From contig JAJPHN010000010.1 of NCBI GenBank assembly GCA_021325235.1, positions 1-64,000 on the forward strand: a stretch of DNA of 64,000 bases, given 5' to 3'. Origin of the DNA: Terriglobia bacterium. GTDB taxonomy: Bacteria > Acidobacteriota > Terriglobia > Bryobacterales > Bryobacteraceae. The position numbers and the translations under genes were made by a program. Below the pieces are notes generated by a model, which worked only from the letters and a program-made list of their open reading frames with translations, did no database searches and was not told where the DNA came from. Position 1 is the first letter of the stretch; the number at the start of each line of letters is the position of its first letter. Below, piece after piece: positions 53,127 through 61,922 of the stretch.

Positions 53127-54986
53127 ATGATAGGTTCAGAACTGCGGACCCGTTCTATGCGACCCTCCACGTTCGAAGCCTCCTCGGTGCCGCTCAGCAC
53201 CAACAAACATCTGTTGCGCTGGGTGGAGAAAATGGCCGAGCTGACCCGCCCGGCGGCTATCCATTGGGTCGACGGCTCCGAAGAGGAATATCAGGCGCTG
53301 TGCAGCGAAATGGTTGCACGAGGCACCTTTACCAGGCTGAACCAGGATCTCTGGCCGGGCTGTTTTCTGGCGCGCTCGGACCCGAGCGATGTGGCGCGGG
53401 TCGAGGATCGCACGTTTATCTGCTCGCTTTCCAAAGACAACGCCGGTCCGACGAATAACTGGGTCGATCCGTTCGAGATGCGGCGAAAACTCAAATCGCT
53501 GTTTCGCGGATGCATGCGCGGCCGCACCATGTACGTGCTGCCCTTCAGCATGGGGCCGATCGAATCGCCCTTTTCCCGCATCGGCGTCGAGCTCACCGAC
53601 TCGCCGTACGTGGTGGTGAATATGCGCATCATGGCGCGTATCGGGCTGCGCGTTTTTCAGGAGATCGATAAGGACATCAAGCGTGTGGTGCCCTGTATGC
53701 ACTCGGTGGGCGTGCCGCTTGGACCGGGCGCCAGGGACGTACCCTGGCCCTGCAACAGCGAAAAGTACATCGTGCATTTTCCGGAGACGCGCGAGATCTG
53801 GTCCTACGGATCCGGCTATGGCGGCAACGCGCTGCTCGGCAAGAAATGCTTCGCGCTGCGGATCGCTTCGAATATCGCGCGCGACGAAGGCTGGATGGCC
53901 GAGCACATGCTCATTCTGGGCGTCGAAAATCCGCAGGGTGAAAAGACCTACGTCGCAGCGGCCTTTCCGAGCGCCTGCGGCAAGACGAATTTCGCCATGA
54001 TGATTCCGCCGGCCGGATTCGAAGGCTGGAAGATCTGGACGGTCGGCGACGATATCGCCTGGATCCGCGCGGATGAAACCGGACATCTGCGCGCGATCAA
54101 TCCCGAAGCTGGCTTTTTCGGCGTGGCGCCGGGAACATCGCCCAAAACCAACCCCAATGCCATTGCAACACTTTCGCGCAATACGATTTTTACCAATGTG
54201 GCTTTGACGCCCGAGGGCGGTGTGTGGTGGGAGGGGCTCACCGATACGCCCCCGGCCGAGTGCGAAGACTGGCAGGGCCAACGCTGGACACCCGAGATCG
54301 GCAAAGAAACCGGACGCAAGGCCGCGCACCCCAACGCGCGCTTCACGGCACCCGCCTCGCAATGCCCGTGCATCGATCCCAAGTGGGACGATCCGGAAGG
54401 CGTGCCGATCAGCGCCTTTATTTTTGGCGGCCGGCGCGCGCGAACCATTCCGCTCGTTTTTCAGGCATTCAACTGGAGCGCGGGGGTCTATGTCGGCGCG
54501 ACCATGGGCTCCGAAACCACCGCTGCCGCTACCGGCGCAGTGGGTAAAGTGCGGCGCGATCCCATGGCCATGCTGCCCTTCTGCGGCTATCACATGGGTG
54601 ATTACTTCCGGCACTGGCTCAAAATGCAGCGCGGCCTGAGCGCGACGCCGAAAATCTTCCACGTGAACTGGTTCCGCAAAGATGAAGACGGCAATTTCCT
54701 CTGGCCGGGCTTCAGCCAGAACATGCGCGTGCTCAAGTGGATCGTGGATCGCGTGCACAGCCGCGCGGCGGGTAAAGAAACGCCCATCGGCTGGGTGCCG
54801 CGCTACGAGGACATCTGCTGGGATGGGCTGACTTATTCACGCGAGCAGTTTGAAGCAGTCGAAGAGTTCAGCCGCACGGCCTGGCGCAGTGAGGTGATCG
54901 GCCACGAGGAGCTCTTTATCGAGCTGCACGATCATCTGCCGCCCGAAATGGTCTACGAGCGCGAACTGCTGATCTGCCGCTTGTGA
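53127..54986 (+). CDS. pckG: Phosphoenolpyruvate carboxykinase (GTP)
   Basis: A 619-residue gluconeogenic enzyme converting oxaloacetate and GTP to PEP, CO2 and GDP. The P-loop with the mobile Cys is [13 protein letters not shown] at about residues 281-293; metal and substrate segments are VMMRIMAR-like [15 protein letters not shown], and [16 protein letters not shown] near the C-terminus, all typical of the GTP-dependent (vertebrate-like) class. Length fits the family. Two in-frame ATGs (53127, 53157) are both possible; the second is a little closer to homologue starts. Transcribed alone. Confidence 0.95.
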   Translation: MIGSELRTRSMRPSTFEASSVPLSTNKHLLRWVEKMAELTRPAAIHWVDGSEEEYQALCSEMVARGTFTRLNQDLWPGCFLARSDPSDVARVEDRTFICSLSKDNAGPTNNWVDPFEMRRKLKSLFRGCMRGRTMYVLPFSMGPIESPFSRIGVELTDSPYVVVNMRIMARIGLRVFQEIDKDIKRVVPCMHSVGVPLGPGARDVPWPCNSEKYIVHFPETREIWSYGSGYGGNALLGKKCFALRIASNIARDEGWMAEHMLILGVENPQGEKTYVAAAFPSACGKTNFAMMIPPAGFEGWKIWTVGDDIAWIRADETGHLRAINPEAGFFGVAPGTSPKTNPNAIATLSRNTIFTNVALTPEGGVWWEGLTDTPPAECEDWQGQRWTPEIGKETGRKAAHPNARFTAPASQCPCIDPKWDDPEGVPISAFIFGGRRARTIPLVFQAFNWSAGVYVGATMGSETTAAATGAVGKVRRDPMAMLPFCGYHMGDYFRHWLKMQRGLSATPKIFHVNWFRKDEDGNFLWPGFSQNMRVLKWIVDRVHSRAAGKETPIGWVPRYEDICWDGLTYSREQFEAVEEFSRTAWRSEVIGHEELFIELHDHLPPEMVYERELLICRL

Positions 54987-54998
54987 GGCGAGCCGCCG

Positions 54999-56249
54999 CT
55001 ACTTAAGACTCGACGTCTCGCCGGCTCCCGCGTTGACCCCTGCCATTTCGCGACGGCGCAGCACCGGGCTGCGAGCAAGCAAAACCTGCGCCAGCATACG
55101 GCCAATCACGTCATTGCCGAGAGCATTGAAGTGGCCGGTATTGAAACCTGTATTGAAAAAACCGTGCAGTGCGACCTGGTGCGCGGCGGCGTAGTCAGCG
55201 AGTTGCGGAGAAAGAAGCGCGACCTCGATGCCGCGCCGGCTCGCCATATCGGCCAGGCGCTGATCCGTCAACAAAAGCGAGGGAAGCCCGAGCCGGCGCT
55301 CCTCGGTGCGGCGGCTCTCAGGATTGGGATTGTCGGTATACGGATCGGAAAGAATCGTCAGCCAGAACTCGGCGCCATGCTGTTTGCACGTCTCGTTCAT
55401 CTTTTCGAGCAGCGCGTCCGCGATCTCCCAGGATTTTCGTAACTTCGGATTGTCGGGATTGTGCACCTGCTCGAGCAGCGAGAGCGAGTGCGGCTGTTTG
55501 GTGGCGGCCATCACGGGATGAAAATCCAGCCGCAGTTTGCGTATGTTTTCGGGCAGGCCGTTGCGCAGATCATCAATGGCCAGCAGGATCTGGCTCCGGT
55601 TCACAACCGAAGCCAAAGCATCTTTCAAGCGAAGCTTCGCCGCGGAAGGAGCGCGGAAGCTGCGCGTCAGGCGGTCCGGCACTGCTTCGCCGTTCTCGAC
55701 GTCGTAAAACGGCGTGGTGCTGACCATGGGCGGAAAAAGCTCGCGGGTATTGCGCGTGAGCATGGCCGGCATGGCAGCAAACATCACAATGTCGGGCTGA
55801 TACTTCCAGACCTGATCGCGTATCGTCAGGTAATCCTGCGCCTGGTTGTAACCGTCCACACCGAAATTGATCACCTCCGCCTGATACCCGGCAGGGCGGA
55901 GCGCGTCATTGAGATGCTTCTCGAGTACCGATTCGAAGGTCTTTTCGAGCGGCACCTGCTGCGCGGCTACTTCCGAAGATCCGATCACTGCGATACGAAG
56001 CGTGCGCGGCGGTTTCGCCAGGGAGCGCTCTCTGTCGCGCAAGCCGTCGCTGTTGATGCGAACGTAATTTTCGCCTTCAACCACCGCCCAGCCTTCCGCA
56101 CGTGGACGCCAGGCGTAGCCGCGAGCTCCGTCCGAGGTGAAGAGCTGCGCTTCAAACTTCACACCCGCAAGCCGTAACGCGAGTTCGAGGATGCAGAACA
56201 CGGCCGCCGCGACCAGAGCGGCAACAAGCAGATCACGAATCAGGCGCAC
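54999..56249 (-). CDS. SGNH/GDSL-hydrolase family protein with N-terminal membrane anchor
   Basis: A 416-residue protein: an N-terminal transmembrane segment (LLVAALVAAAVFCILELAL), then an SGNH fold with the nucleophile region IAVIGSSEVAA, block-II NFGVDGYNQAQD, and a C-terminal TGHFNALGND carrying the catalytic His. These enzymes are often O-acetyl transferases or esterases acting on cell-wall or polysaccharide acetyl groups. It is convergent with pckG (12-base gap). Confidence 0.83.
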   Translation of the reverse strand: MRLIRDLLVAALVAAAVFCILELALRLAGVKFEAQLFTSDGARGYAWRPRAEGWAVVEGENYVRINSDGLRDRERSLAKPPRTLRIAVIGSSEVAAQQVPLEKTFESVLEKHLNDALRPAGYQAEVINFGVDGYNQAQDYLTIRDQVWKYQPDIVMFAAMPAMLTRNTRELFPPMVSTTPFYDVENGEAVPDRLTRSFRAPSAAKLRLKDALASVVNRSQILLAIDDLRNGLPENIRKLRLDFHPVMAATKQPHSLSLLEQVHNPDNPKLRKSWEIADALLEKMNETCKQHGAEFWLTILSDPYTDNPNPESRRTEERRLGLPSLLLTDQRLADMASRRGIEVALLSPQLADYAAAHQVALHGFFNTGFNTGHFNALGNDVIGRMLAQVLLARSPVLRRREMAGVNAGAGETSSLK

Positions 56250-56500
56250 AGGTAAATCCGCAAAGCTCTGGCCGGCTCGGCGCGTTTCATGACGTTTCGA
56301 TTACGGACGGCGCGCAGTCCGCGAAAATTGCCGGCACACAATTTCCCGAGGACTCTTTGAGCGGTTAAACGCATGAAGTACTTCTATCCGGTGCAGCAGA
56401 AACAGAGAACGTTTCTGCGTACGTACGGCACTAGTATCCATACTCACATATCAACCGGCCCGGGGTCATCGCGGCCCCATCCGGTGCAGAGAGCGTGCGC

Positions 56501-57466
56501 TCAGCCTGTCTTCTGAAACAAAAACGTATTGGAAATCCAGTCGTGCCAGCCGAGGCAATCATCCGGCTCGACTTCGAGCAAGCGGCAATGCTGCTTCTCA
56601 GCCAGCGCAAAAATATGCTGCTGCGGCAACAGGTGCATTTCGAATCCCGGCGGAAGAGGCTCAGCCAGATACTGGCGTGCATCGAAGGTGTAGCGCGCCG
56701 AGTAGGTAGGCACCTGCAGCAATGCGACGCCACCCGGCTTCAGCCAGGCGAAGAACTGCTCCACCAGCAGCGCGATCACCGGCGGTGGATTGTGCTGCAG
56801 CACGATGCGGCAGAAGACCACATCCACAGGTTCTACGGCGGGCGGAGGCGCGAGCGATTCCACAACGATAAAACGAGCATTCGAGAGTCCGGCGCGTAGC
56901 ACGTGGTCGCGGGCCAGCCCGATATGCGGTGCGGAGACATCGAGCGCCGTGACATGCGAAAACTGTTCCGCGAGCCAGCGTGTCACCCGCCCCGTGCCGC
57001 AGCCGTATTCAATGCAGCTATGCGCTTTCCCAAACGGACCGGCATGATTGCGGGCCAGCCAGCGGTTCAGAAATTCCACATCGGACCGGCCGGAATTCCA
57101 GTAAATCTGCGCGTTTTCCGCGAAGTTCTCGCCCCGAAATCGTTCCGCGCTCAGCACGGACCAGAACGGATCCGTTTCGCCGAGCCGGCTCCAGGTCTCT
57201 TTGATGCGCTCGAGCATCTGCTCGAGAATGCCGGGTTCCACTTGCCACTCAACGGAAATGGGCGGCCCCGGCTCAAGGCGAGACATGATGCCGGCGAAAC
57301 GTTCAGCCAGAAATTTCTGCAGGAACTCCTCCGAACTGAGCAGTCCGCGGCACAAGGATTCAAAGCCCGGCGCGTGGCGCAGCCAGTTCGCCACAATTTC
57401 CTGATTCTCCGGTTCACGCCCGAGCAGTGCGCGGTACGCGACTACGACCTGATCCTCAGTGAGCAT
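56501..57466 (-). CDS. SAM-dependent methyltransferase with N-terminal DUF4214-like domain
   Basis: A 321-residue two-part protein. Residues ~1-60 (VVVAYRALLGREPENQEIVANWL, then LLSSEEFLQKFL) fit DUF4214, a domain usually found in surface glycoproteins and glycan-modifying fusions. The rest is a class I methyltransferase: SCIEYGCGTGRVTRWLAEQF (motif I), TALDVSAPHIGLAR, and VDVVFCRIVLQHNPPP. Such fusions typically sit with glycosyltransferases and may methylate sugars on a glycan; here no glycosyltransferase is adjacent. It lies 11 bases upstream of the epimerase stop. Confidence 0.82.
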   Translation of the reverse strand: MLTEDQVVVAYRALLGREPENQEIVANWLRHAPGFESLCRGLLSSEEFLQKFLAERFAGIMSRLEPGPPISVEWQVEPGILEQMLERIKETWSRLGETDPFWSVLSAERFRGENFAENAQIYWNSGRSDVEFLNRWLARNHAGPFGKAHSCIEYGCGTGRVTRWLAEQFSHVTALDVSAPHIGLARDHVLRAGLSNARFIVVESLAPPPAVEPVDVVFCRIVLQHNPPPVIALLVEQFFAWLKPGGVALLQVPTYSARYTFDARQYLAEPLPPGFEMHLLPQQHIFALAEKQHCRLLEVEPDDCLGWHDWISNTFLFQKTG

Positions 57467-57477
57467 CCATTCGCGTC

Positions 57478-58416
57478 TCAGGCAGAGGCGGCGAGGGCCT
57501 GCTTACAATACTCGAAGCACTTCGCAACTTCCTGGACCGAGCTGTTCTTCCCCTCGTATTCGTATTCAATTTCGGCCGGCATCTTGTAGCGCTTCCCCTT
57601 GAGCAGTTGCAGCACTTGCTTGATCGGCGTGTCGCCTTCACCCCAGGGCACGTTCGGGCCCTCGTCTTTCTTACGGTCTTTGAGATGCAGGACCACGATG
57701 GATTCGTGATGCGCCTGAATATAATCGAGCGGATCGTAGCCGGCCGCGACAAAATGACCGATGTCGAGGTTAATGCGATATTGCTTCGACATTGCGAGCG
57801 CCTTGGCAAATGTCTCCGGAGTGGAGAACTGCTCGGGATCCTTCACGTCCGAATGGCCATGGAACGCCACGATCAGCTTGTGTTTGTCCGCGAAAGGAAC
57901 CAGGCGCTTGGCCATCGAGAGCGTGGTGGAAGAGGTCATAATATCCACGCCGAGCGCTTTGGTCATCTCGAAGCCGCGATCGATCTCTTCGTCCGTAGCG
58001 CCCATACCGAGGCTGAGATTGTAGGCGTAAAGTCGGACGCCCGCATCGTCGAACTTCTTGCGAATGCCGTGAAAATAGGTAAGCGGAACGGTGAGCCGCC
58101 ATTGCCGCAATTTGGTTTCGTGTTCTTCGAAGGCCGCCTTCATCTGCTCGCGGCTCATGCCATGGAAGGAAGCGAACTGCTTCTCCGGCGCTTCCGTATC
58201 GCCGCCTTCGATGTGCGGCGAGAAGAGCTCGCATTCCCCCAGGCCATCGGTCACCATGGCCTGAATCGCCTGGTCGAGCGGCAGATCGCGGAAGCTGTAG
58301 GATTGCACCCCAATCTGCACGCCGTCGATTCTCGAATCGATGGTCTTGCCGAGCGCGCGCGCAGCAGGAAGCGCAGCGGCGGCCAGTTTGCCGAAATCGC
58401 GTCTGGAAATTTGCAT
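57478..58416 (-). CDS. Sugar phosphate isomerase/epimerase with Tat signal
   Basis: A 312-residue TIM-barrel protein of the xylose-isomerase-like AP-endonuclease-2 superfamily. The N-terminus [18 protein letters not shown] is a twin-arginine signal, so the folded enzyme is exported to the periplasm. Metal-ligand regions include [43 protein letters not shown] and AEIEYEYEG. Many acidobacterial and planctomycetal homologues take part in sugar catabolism, but the exact reaction is unknown. Confidence 0.86.
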   Translation of the reverse strand: MQISRRDFGKLAAAALPAARALGKTIDSRIDGVQIGVQSYSFRDLPLDQAIQAMVTDGLGECELFSPHIEGGDTEAPEKQFASFHGMSREQMKAAFEEHETKLRQWRLTVPLTYFHGIRKKFDDAGVRLYAYNLSLGMGATDEEIDRGFEMTKALGVDIMTSSTTLSMAKRLVPFADKHKLIVAFHGHSDVKDPEQFSTPETFAKALAMSKQYRINLDIGHFVAAGYDPLDYIQAHHESIVVLHLKDRKKDEGPNVPWGEGDTPIKQVLQLLKGKRYKMPAEIEYEYEGKNSSVQEVAKCFEYCKQALAASA

Positions 58417-58479
58417 CTCGGGTAACAGCTTATCGAATCAGGAATCCCGGACGGATAGGAACGGGGCCGCACCTCGCCG

Positions 58480-59085
58480 CTATTTGCTCGCCGCGGCGGC
58501 TGGTCGCGAGTGGAACACCGAACTTGCAGGGAGTAATGCTCTCCAGATAGCCTGCGCTTTTGCTTTCTCCTCCAAAGGTACGCCGAGATGTCGGAGGCCT
58601 TCAAACGCTCCACTTCCTTCGAAACTTCCAGACAGACTCGGCATGTTCTTGATCAGCTCATCGTTTTCAAACACTGCGAGTCCGTGTACGTCGAAGTCAT
58701 TTGAAAATGCTGAGTACACTACATAACTGAATTTCCCGTTTCGGATGCGAATAAATTCGTCCTCCTCACCGCTGTCGCCGCCCCCAGACTCCTCGAGTGT
58801 GACAAAACGGCGAAACTCGATCGGTCTCTGCGGAAGCGAAAGCTCAATCTTTCGATCGGATGTGCCGTAGCGATAGACAAGATAGCCGGACGTGTACGAA
58901 ACGTCGGAAGATGTACAAATCGATGCCAATTTGTTGTTAAGAAATCCCGAAGTGAAATAGACTTCTTCCTGCTTCGTACACAAGCTGGGCTTTGATCGGG
59001 ATGGCGCGGAAGAGCCTTGGAGAGATGAGACGGACAGAAGTACAGGAAACGCAAAAACAATCAGAATCGGCCGCATTGACCTCAT
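58480..59085 (-). CDS. Small exported protein, candidate immunity protein (copy B)
   Basis: A 201-residue protein with a hydrophobic N-terminal export signal (MRPILIVFAFPVLLSVSSLQG). The core contains LCTKQEE, KLASICTSSD, SGYLVYRYG, IELSLPQRP, and the C-terminal ALLPASSVFHSR, all shared with the protein encoded at 59422-60012. Two Cys in the LCT and ICT segments probably form a disulfide in the periplasm. The compact beta-rich pattern recalls periplasmic lysozyme-inhibitor folds, but no family is confidently matched. Its start overlaps the stop of the truncated hydrolase copy by 4 bases. Confidence 0.72.
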   Translation of the reverse strand: MRSMRPILIVFAFPVLLSVSSLQGSSAPSRSKPSLCTKQEEVYFTSGFLNNKLASICTSSDVSYTSGYLVYRYGTSDRKIELSLPQRPIEFRRFVTLEESGGGDSGEEDEFIRIRNGKFSYVVYSAFSNDFDVHGLAVFENDELIKNMPSLSGSFEGSGAFEGLRHLGVPLEEKAKAQAIWRALLPASSVFHSRPAAAASK

Positions 59086-59429
59086 TGGTTAGTTATCGAT
59101 CTCATCCGGGTAAGCGCGTCATTCGCGATCTGGGTTCGCAGAAAGACACGCCCGTCGTTTACAGCCTTTTGAAACGCGTCAAAGTCATGGTTTCCACCGT
59201 TCACAGATCGGCGAGCCATTCTCAGGTCGTTTCTGCGAAGTGCCTCGCGAATGCGGCTTTCGTGCGCCTTCAAGAATTTGGCGAGCAACACCGCTGCGCC
59301 CCACGAATCATTGGCCAATGCGGGCTGCTCGACCAAAGGCCATCCAAGATCCTTCCCGAAACTCGCGTAATTCGATCGGCCCGTGAGTTGCACGAATCCG
59401 CGCCCCTTGAAAGTTGCTCCGTCAACGCC
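59082..59429 (-). pseudogene. Truncated GH19-type hydrolase copy (catalytic half missing)
   Basis: The last ~115 residues of a GH19-like hydrolase: FKGRGFVQLTGRSNYASFGK, LANDSWGAAVLLAKFLKAHE, and ARRSVNGGNHDFDAF, closely paralleling the intact protein at 60024-61034. The two catalytic glutamates and the whole N-terminal ~220 residues are absent. The open frame extends upstream to 59561, but that part lies over the 3' end of the copy-A exported-protein gene in a different frame and is unlikely to be translated. Expected to be inactive, possibly still binding cell wall or partner protein. Confidence 0.78.
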
Positions 59430-60012
59430 CCGCAGCACGTCGGCGCGAGTGAACGGCTGAACTTGCGGGCAGCAAGGCTTTCCAGATGCGCTGCTCCGTC
59501 GTTTCGTCCTCATATGGAATGCCCAAATCCAATAGGCCGTTGAGCGCCAAACTTGTATCAAACGTGCCCGGCACGCTTGGAATCGCCTTAACCAGCTTCT
59601 CGCCCTTAAATACCGCGAGACCGCTTAAGTGTAAATTTGCTCCAATTGCGTAATAAATCACGTAGCTAAAATCGCCATTGCGGAAGCGCACAAACTCCGC
59701 ATCGTTAAGATTCGCATCATTCGTACGTTCAGCTACCGTTACAAACTGGCGAAATTCTGTGGGCCTCTTCGGGATAGAGAGCTCGATGGAATTGATTTTT
59801 TCGCCATACCGATACACGAAGTATCCTGACTTTTGGGATAAGTCGGTCGAAGCGCATACGGATGCGATCTTCTTATTGACCAGCAGCGTAGTGAAAAGGG
59901 TGTTTTCTTGCTCCGTACACAATTCAAGCTGGCCCTCGCCGGAGGACGCGCGACACAACTGAACGAGTAGAAGAGCGAGCGTGCCGAGATGGCGGGCAGG
60001 GCTAGGGATCAC
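59422..60012 (-). CDS. Small exported protein, candidate immunity protein (copy A)
   Basis: A 196-residue paralog of the protein at 58480-59085: hydrophobic export signal (LGTLALLLVQLCRASS), LCTEQEN, KIASVCASTD, SGYFVYRYG, IELSIPKRP, SYVIYYA and the C-terminal ALLPASSAVHSR. It starts 11 bases after the stop of the intact GH19-like gene, so the two are cotranscribed, the typical arrangement of a periplasm-acting toxin and its immunity protein. Function inferred from context and size only; a match to lysozyme-inhibitor families should be tested. Confidence 0.72.
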   Translation of the reverse strand: MIPSPARHLGTLALLLVQLCRASSGEGQLELCTEQENTLFTTLLVNKKIASVCASTDLSQKSGYFVYRYGEKINSIELSIPKRPTEFRQFVTVAERTNDANLNDAEFVRFRNGDFSYVIYYAIGANLHLSGLAVFKGEKLVKAIPSVPGTFDTSLALNGLLDLGIPYEDETTEQRIWKALLPASSAVHSRRRAAGR

Positions 60013-60023
60013 GTGCTTCTCAT

Positions 60024-61034
60024 CTATCGATCGGTAGCGTTTGACGTGACTCGCGCGAGTGCATCATTCGCGATGCGACATCTCAAGAAAGATCGGCCGT
60101 CGTTCATCGCCTTACTAAATGCTTCAAGTCCATGCCTCCCCCCGTTCACCGCTCGGCGTGCGCCATCCAAATCGCCTCGCCGAAGTGCGTCGCGAATCTG
60201 GGTTTCATGCGCTTTCAAAAACCGCGCGAGCAAAACCGCCGCTACCCACGAATCGTTGGCAAGTTCGGGGCGCTTCACCAACGGCCATCCCAGATCTTTC
60301 CCGAATCGGGTGTAATTGGATCGGCCGGTGAGTTGGACGAATCCACGCCCGCGGTACACGGCACCGTCTGGTGCGCCAACATTTCCGAGACTATCGCGAT
60401 TGTCGTACAAATCAAACAGGTGTGTTCCCTTTTGATGCCGTAGAGCACGCGGTGAAGAGTTCCAGAGCGATGGTCCCTCAGAAATAGGCCTCACCGTAAG
60501 CGTTTCGGCGCGAATCGTCGCCAGCGCCATAAGCACCATCTCGGTATCCGCAAGCCCGTTGTGCGCCAGCGCCTGCAGTATGTACGGCAAATACAGCGCA
60601 AGGCTGCCCGATTTAACTCCGGCCGGGAGCATCACCTTCGCCAATTGATACATCAGCGGCGAATAGTGCCGCGCCAGGTCTGCATTTCCTGCCGCCAGAT
60701 GCACCAGAAAAACAAACAACGGGCTGCCGTTTGCCACGATCCGCTGCCCGAACGGACTCGCCATCCCCGACAAAAACTTGCCTTCGATAGCTCCTATCGC
60801 ATGGTCCACCGCAGGATCCCAGCTGCCGGTCTCCATAAGGCGCGTGGCCGCCTGGTCCTCCAGATAGCCGTTGTCGATCACGATATTGACAATCTGCTGC
60901 ACCAGCAGAACATCATCGGGGAAATTCGGCTGCTGCCAGCCTACTGACGAGGCGAGCATCGGGGGCTCATAGAGCCACTCGGAAGCATCGCCGGGCAGGC
61001 TACGGTATGGACTGAACAGACTGAACGCGGACAA
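60024..61034 (-). CDS. GH19-type glycoside hydrolase (endolysin/chitinase-like), candidate secreted effector
   Basis: A 336-residue protein from TTG 61034, which has AGGAGG seven bases upstream. The C-terminal ~170 residues form a GH19/lysozyme-like domain: catalytic-type Glu177 (IRAET) and Glu186 (ISEG), nine residues apart as in phage GH19 endolysins, and the strongly conserved YRGRGFVQLTGRSNY at 227-241. The first ~150 residues are a helical region of unknown family with no signal peptide, so export would need a dedicated system. Followed by the exported-protein gene and divergent from a tube-like gene. It probably cleaves peptidoglycan or chitin. Confidence 0.83.
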   Translation of the reverse strand: MSAFSLFSPYRSLPGDASEWLYEPPMLASSVGWQQPNFPDDVLLVQQIVNIVIDNGYLEDQAATRLMETGSWDPAVDHAIGAIEGKFLSGMASPFGQRIVANGSPLFVFLVHLAAGNADLARHYSPLMYQLAKVMLPAGVKSGSLALYLPYILQALAHNGLADTEMVLMALATIRAETLTVRPISEGPSLWNSSPRALRHQKGTHLFDLYDNRDSLGNVGAPDGAVYRGRGFVQLTGRSNYTRFGKDLGWPLVKRPELANDSWVAAVLLARFLKAHETQIRDALRRGDLDGARRAVNGGRHGLEAFSKAMNDGRSFLRCRIANDALARVTSNATDR

Positions 61035-61089
61035 GCGTGAGCCTCCTCCGTGAAGCGCTCGTCTCGGATTCTAGCATCGCTCAGACTTG

Positions 61090-61095
61090 TATAAT
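61090..61095 (+). promoter_or_regulatory. Consensus -10 element (TATAAT) of the tube-like gene
   Basis: TATAAT preceded directly by TTG, in the 89-base gap between the divergent GH19-like gene (start 61034) and the tube-like gene (start 61124). No clear -35 box is present at 17-bp spacing. The predicted transcript would begin near 61102, just ahead of the AGGAGG site. Confidence 0.5.
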
Positions 61096-61123
61096 TATCA
61101 GGCAAGTTCATCAGGAGGGCGCA

Positions 61124-61585
61124 TTGGCAACCCAGGCTTTCGTCAATCAAGGGCTCGGCATGACCGGTCAGAATCTAAGCCCTGTGACCGTGACCATCGG
61201 CGATCTGAAAATCGACGCTTACTCCGCTCACGCCGGCATCGGGGCGCTTCCATCGGAATACGCCGGCATGCCGCAGATGGGCAGCGTTGAAGCCAACATC
61301 TCCTTCCAGATAGATCTCAACAACATTACCCAGACCGATTCCTTTACCGTCGTTAAAACTTTGTTCGATTTATGCAACCGGCCCGGGAAGGCAGATATCC
61401 GGCCCATCAAAATCGACTTCTGGAAGGATCAGAGTCGTCAGGACGTTCATCTCAGCATGAAGTTCGATGGCTGGATCAGTTCGTGGCACGTCTCGAGCGG
61501 ATATGGACACAATCACGTGCTCGCTGTCTCGCTGCAGCCCAAGCTAGACCCGCAGCATTTCATCAAAGTCGATCTCAGCAACTAA
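61124..61585 (+). CDS. Small beta-rich protein, possibly Hcp/tail-tube-like
   Basis: A 153-residue protein from TTG 61124, with AGGAGG five bases upstream (the ATG-like upstream frame start lacks this). The sequence shows two beta-rich halves, SVEANISFQIDLNNI and PIKIDFWKDQSRQDVHLSMKF, ending in DGWISSWHV and HNHVLAVSLQPKLDP, broadly like the Hcp/phage tail-tube fold of type VI secretion or related contractile systems. No signal peptide. It is divergent from the GH19-like gene. The Hcp/tube assignment is tentative, because no sheath, baseplate or ATPase gene lies in the window. Confidence 0.45.
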   Translation: MATQAFVNQGLGMTGQNLSPVTVTIGDLKIDAYSAHAGIGALPSEYAGMPQMGSVEANISFQIDLNNITQTDSFTVVKTLFDLCNRPGKADIRPIKIDFWKDQSRQDVHLSMKFDGWISSWHVSSGYGHNHVLAVSLQPKLDPQHFIKVDLSN

Positions 61586-61616
61586 AATTCGCTCGTAAAC
61601 GAACCGCGGGAATCGA

Positions 61617-61922
61617 TCAGCGCGCGCGCTCCACGAACAGCGACTTGATCTGCTTAATGGCCTCGCCGAGAGCAATGAACACGTCGAGCAATCCCAGCCC
61701 GCTCACTACTCCACGAAAATAAGGGCTCATCCATAGCGCGGCGAACCGTCTTGAATGTACCGGAATCCAGTTCATGCTCCAGGCCGGGTGCCAGGGAAAC
61801 ACAATCAGAAACAGCCCGATCTCAAAAGCAAGAACCATCAGGCAGATGCCGAGCAGACGCCGATGCCAGCGCATCGCTTTGGGCGGCTCAATTGGCGGCG
61901 GCGCTGCCACAGGCGTACTCAT
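61617..61922 (-). CDS. Small two-helix membrane protein
   Basis: A 101-residue protein from ATG 61922: a Pro-rich N-terminus (STPVAAPPPIEPP), a basic patch, one hydrophobic helix (LLGICLMVLAFEIGLFLIVF) and a second at GVVSGLGLLDVFIALGEAI, ending in a basic tail. The family is unrecognised. The start lies inside the 3' end of rnhB (4-base overlap), so it is cotranscribed with the rimM-trmD-rplS-rnhB group, occupying the position where yraN is often found. Confidence 0.72.
   Translation of the reverse strand: MSTPVAAPPPIEPPKAMRWHRRLLGICLMVLAFEIGLFLIVFPWHPAWSMNWIPVHSRRFAALWMSPYFRGVVSGLGLLDVFIALGEAIKQIKSLFVERAR

Larger units (their letters stand above)
58480..60377 (-). repeat. Tandem duplication of ~0.95 kb (hydrolase 3' part plus exported-protein gene)
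   Basis: Copy A covers 59422-60377 and copy B 58480-59430. Both have the same order: the C-terminal part of the GH19-like gene, then the exported-protein gene. The unit lengths are ~956 and ~951 bp. The two copies abut exactly at the end of the copy-A exported-protein gene. The proteins have diverged clearly (same motifs, many substitutions), so the duplication is not recent. Confidence 0.85.

Noticed and set aside
53136-54758. A minus-strand open frame of 540 codons opposite pckG
   Set aside because: It is a shadow of the pckG coding strand; the composition (His/Arg/Gly) is not protein-like and no ribosome-binding site is present.
59429-59561. Upstream extension of the truncated GH19 frame
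   Set aside because: It lies over the 3' end of the copy-A exported-protein gene in another frame and shows no similarity to the intact hydrolase.
58480-61585. Prophage lysis cassette as an explanation for the GH19-like gene
   Set aside because: No holin, spanin, portal, terminase, integrase or tail genes are nearby, and the exported partner proteins are not holin-like. It cannot be fully excluded as a degraded remnant.
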